Below, one piece after another: positions 44,337 to 47,083 of a DNA stretch of 47,083 nt (position 1 is the first letter of the stretch; every line of letters starts with the position of its first letter). This DNA is from Anaerolineaceae bacterium (GTDB lineage: Bacteria; Chloroflexota; Anaerolineae; JAAYZQ01), in assembly GCA_012514775.1 (NCBI GenBank), contig JAAYZQ010000552.1:1-47083 (forward strand), written 5' to 3'. Under the pieces are notes generated by a model. It made no database searches, was not told the DNA's origin, and was given only the letters and a program-made list of their open reading frames with translations. The position numbers and the translations under genes were made by a program.

Positions 44337-45530
44337 TTGAACAAAGAGAGAAGCATCTTTACCGAAGCAGTGCACGGGGGCGAGCGCGCCCCCCGTCCTG
44401 ATTATACGCCTGTCAGCACGCCCATCCATCATTCGGTGGGCTATCTGTACGACGACATGGCCGACCTGGACGCCGTATTTGGCGGGCAGCAGGCCGGATA
44501 CGTGTACACGCGCTACGGCAGCCCGACGGTCACCGGCTTTGAGCGGGTCATCGCCGGGGTGGAGGGCGCGGAGGACGCCGTGGCCTTTGCCTCGGGCATG
44601 GCCGCCGTCCACGCCGCGCTGCTGAGCGCCGGCGCCCGGGCAGGGACGACCATCGTCTCGGCCGCCGACGTCTACGGCGCCACCTATGCCCTCCTGGAGC
44701 GCTCGCTGTCGACCCTGGGGGTCAAGACCTGTTTCGTGGACATCACCGACGTGGAGCAGGTGCGCCAGACCGTCGGCACCGAGCGGCCGGCGGCGGTGCT
44801 GTGCGAGATCATCTCCAACCCCCTGGTCAAGGTTGCCGACGTGCCGGCCCTGGTCGAGATTGCCCACGGGGTGGGGGCGGCGCTCATCGTGGACAACACC
44901 TTTGCCACGCCCTACCTCTACCGGCCCCTGGCCCACGGCGCCGATTACGTCGTCCATTCGGCGACCAAGTACATCGGCGGCCACGGCGACGTCATGGCCG
45001 GGGTGGTGGCCTGCTCGGCGGAGCGGGCCCTGGATCTGCGCGAGCGGCAAAAGCTGCTGGGCGCCAACCTGGGGCCCCAGGAGGCCTGGCTGGCATTGCG
45101 GGGGATGAAAACCTTGCCGCTGCGCATGCGGCAGCACTGCGCCAACGCCATGGAGGTGGCCCGCTGGCTGGTCGATCAGCGGGCCGTCGCCCGGGTGAAC
45201 TACCCCGGGCTGCCGGAGCACCCCCAGCACGAGCTTGCAGGGCGACTGTTCGAGGGGCGCGGCTTTGGCGGGATGTTGAGCTTTGACCTGCGCGGCGCGG
45301 GCCGGCAGGGGGTCTTTCGCTTCATGGAGGCGCTGCGCCTCGTGTTGCCCGCCACGACCCTGGGCGACGTGTACAGCCTGACGCTCTACCCTGCCCACTC
45401 GTCCCACCGCATGCTGTCGCCCCAGGCACGGGCCGCCATCGGCATCGGCGACGGCCTCGTGCGCTTGAGCGTGGGCATCGAGGCGGCCGAGGACATCATC
45501 GCCGACCTGGCCCAGGCCCTGGAGGCCTAG
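44337..45530 (+). CDS. Cys/Met-metabolism PLP-dependent enzyme (cystathionine gamma-synthase/lyase-like)
   Basis: This 397-residue fold-type I PLP enzyme has the family signature: YTRYGSPTVTGFERVIAGVE, FASGMAAVHAALLSAGA, VDNTFATPYLYRPLAHGADY and the PLP lysine in VVHSATKYIGGHGDVMAG. The C-terminal domain shows YPGLPEHPQHELAGRLFEGR and SLTLYPAHSSHRMLSPQARA followed by IGIGDGLVRLSVGIE. Synthase, gamma-lyase and methionine gamma-lyase cannot be separated by eye. Start is TTG with GAGGTGAGAG upstream. It lies 44 nt after pstB2 and 13 nt before the lactate permease gene. Confidence 0.92.
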   Translation: MNKERSIFTEAVHGGERAPRPDYTPVSTPIHHSVGYLYDDMADLDAVFGGQQAGYVYTRYGSPTVTGFERVIAGVEGAEDAVAFASGMAAVHAALLSAGARAGTTIVSAADVYGATYALLERSLSTLGVKTCFVDITDVEQVRQTVGTERPAAVLCEIISNPLVKVADVPALVEIAHGVGAALIVDNTFATPYLYRPLAHGADYVVHSATKYIGGHGDVMAGVVACSAERALDLRERQKLLGANLGPQEAWLALRGMKTLPLRMRQHCANAMEVARWLVDQRAVARVNYPGLPEHPQHELAGRLFEGRGFGGMLSFDLRGAGRQGVFRFMEALRLVLPATTLGDVYSLTLYPAHSSHRMLSPQARAAIGIGDGLVRLSVGIEAAEDIIADLAQALEA

Positions 45531-45543
45531 GACCGGATCGGCG

Positions 45544-47083
45544 CGATGCAAACCCCCGACGTCAATCTCTGGAACTGGCTCCTCGCCGTGGCGCCCATCG
45601 CCACGGTGCTGGTGCTCATGGTCGGCTTTCGGTGGGGCGGCACCCGGGCCGGCCCGGCCGGCTGGCTCGTGGCCATGCTGCTGGCCTGGCTGCGCTTTGG
45701 CGCGGGCCTGGAGCTGCTGTGGGTCTCGCAACTGCGGGGAGTGTTGCTGACCCTCTTTGTGATCTATATCATCTGGTCGGCCATGGCGCTCTACCGGGTG
45801 GTGGACGAGGCGGGCGCCCTGGCGGCCGTGGGCGCCGGCATCTCGCGCCTCACCGCCGACCGCACTCTGCAGTTGCTGCTCATTGCCTGGATCTTTTGTT
45901 CCTTCGTCCAGGGCGTGGCCGGCTTTGGCGTGGGCCTCGCCATCTCCACGCCGCTCCTCATCGGCCTTGGCTTTTCGCCGGTTCTGGCCCTCTCGGCCGT
46001 CGCCATCGGCCATAGCTGGGCCGTCAACTTTGGCTCCATGGGCTCCTCCTTCCTGACCCTCATCGCCCAGTCGGGCCTGACGGGCTACGCGCTGGCTCCC
46101 TGGTCGGCGCTTCTCCTGGGGGTCACCTGCCTCGGCTGCGGCCTCCTGGTGGTCTGGATCGACAGGGGCTGGGCGTCGGTGCGCCAGGCCTGGCCGGCCC
46201 TGCTCATCATCGGCACGGTCATGGGCGCCGTCCAGGCGGGCCTGGCCGTCATCGGCCTGTGGAACCTGGCCGGTTTTGGCGCGGGGCTGGCCGGCCTGGG
46301 GGTGGCGGCGCTGGTGGTGCGCCTGCCCCGCTACCGCTCCGTCCCCCGGGCGGGGGCGGTCGAGGAGCAGGTGGCGGGTGTCCAGGCGCCGGTGCTGCAG
46401 GCGGCCAACCCGGGCAGCGGGGGCCGCCTGGTGCCCCTCTGGCTGGCGGTGGCGCCCTACCTGGTCCTCATACTCGTCGTCGGCGCCGCCGAGCTGTGGC
46501 CCTGGCTGAACGACGTTCTCAACAGGGTGGCCCTGGCGGCCGATTTTCCCGAAGTGCAGACGTCCTATGGCTGGACGACGCGGGCGGGACCGGGCCGGAG
46601 CGTCAGCGTCTTTGGTCACGCCGGGGCCTTGCTCCTCTACGTGGCCGTCCTGTTCTACGCCGTCTACCGGCTGCTGGGCTTTTACGGCCCGGGGGTCACC
46701 GGCCGCATCGTCCGCAAGACGGTGCGCGGCTCGCTGCCGGCCTCCTACTCGATGCTGGCCCTGGTGGGCATGGCCATGGCCATGGACCACAGCGGCATGA
46801 CCTACGTCCTGGCCCGGGGCTTGAGCCAGGTCGCGGGCCCGTTCTATGCCCTGGTCTCGCCCTTTATCGGGCTGCTGGGCGCCTTTATGACCGGCAGCAA
46901 TACGAACTCGAACGTCGTCTTTGTCCCGCTGCAGCAGCAGGCCGCCGGGCTGCTGGGGCTGGACGTCCTGGCGGTCCTGGGGGCCCAGACCACGGGCGGC
47001 TCCCTGGGCTCCATGATCGCCCCGGCCAAGATCATCGTCGGCGCCGCCACGGTGGGGCTCGTCGACCAGGAGGGCAAGGTGCT
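45544..47083 (+). CDS. L-lactate permease family transporter (partial)
   Basis: The frame runs off the window after 513 codons without a stop. It encodes a multi-pass membrane carrier of the LctP/GlcA family, which brings in L-lactate or glycolate with protons. Visible marks are FVQGVAGFGVGLAISTPLLI, GHSWAVNFGSMGSSFLTLIA, GLLGAFMTGSNTNSNVVFVP and GAQTTGGSLGSMIAPAKIIV. The N terminus is MQTPDVNLWNWLLAVAPIAT. The ATG lies 13 nt after the PLP-enzyme stop. It may share the promoter of the upstream genes. Confidence 0.93.

Noticed and set aside
44289..46790. Open frame of 833 codons on the minus strand
   Set aside because: It is antisense to the PLP enzyme and the lactate permease, and its His/Gly/Arg-rich translation resembles no protein family.

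Overview
The window is GC-rich, densely coding bacterial DNA with many GTG and TTG starts. The gene content suggests a monoderm member of the Chloroflexota (Anaerolineae/Caldilineae-like). The pointers are lipoproteins with proline/threonine spacers, an LCP protein with no outer-membrane genes, a DUF3566-like membrane protein, a Ycf45-type AAA/R3H protein, Rex, MreB, bactofilin and a complete F-type atp operon. The phylum assignment is an inference from families and style; no marker search was run. I saw no rRNA, tRNA, CRISPR array, insertion sequence or phage gene. It reads as stable core chromosome.

Layout. 0-9 kb: the end of groEL with its terminator, a CapA-like protein and an acidic protein on the minus strand, an LCP cell-wall ligase and fdhD on the plus strand, an HDAC/AcuC-type deacetylase, a TolB-like beta-propeller lipoprotein, bactofilin and a DUF4446 protein. 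9-14 kb: rdgB, then a minus-strand group of a GNAT-like protein, a Ycf45-type ATPase, an SCP2 protein and an alpha/beta hydrolase. 14-18.2 kb (minus): a chelatase AAA+ subunit, a VWA chelatase half, glgA and a DUF3566-like protein. 18.2-21.1 kb (minus): a GAF-PAS histidine kinase, an OmpR-type regulator and a lone receiver domain. 21.2-24.6 kb (plus): mutS and rex. 24.7-33.6 kb (minus): mreB and the operon atpI-B-E-F-H-A-[lipoprotein]-G-D-C. 33.7-36 kb (minus): an AIM24 protein, a 58-residue membrane protein and an M42 peptidase. 36-40 kb (plus): a DnaQ-DinG helicase and a cysteine-rich ferredoxin-like protein. 40-44.3 kb: a divergent phosphate-uptake locus, pstB1 against pstS-pstC-pstA-pstB2. 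44.3 kb to the end (plus): a Cys/Met-metabolism PLP enzyme and a partial L-lactate permease.

Two observations stand out. First, the chelatase AAA+ gene ends in GGA AAA AAA AAG AGC TGA. That places the slippery heptamer A_AAA_AAG in the correct frame, one codon before the stop. A -1 slip enters the VWA frame directly and would give a 693-residue ChlD/BchD-like protein, while normal termination gives the 374-residue ChlI-like subunit. A 14-bp hairpin lies 20 nt downstream. Second, the two PstB ATPases have complementary defects. PstB1 keeps its catalytic residues but has LNSGQ in place of LSGGQ. PstB2 keeps LSGGQ but has lost the Walker-B glutamate (E to N) and the Q-loop glutamine (Q to A). 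This is what is expected of an asymmetric heterodimeric ATPase with one active and one degenerate site.

Regulation. Fifteen good -35/-10 promoter pairs can be read, and twelve have a TTGC-type -35 box. Five intergenic regions hold divergent promoter pairs. A Rex-like operator overlaps the rex transcription start, suggesting autoregulation. A lipoprotein gene sits one nucleotide after atpA inside the ATP synthase operon.
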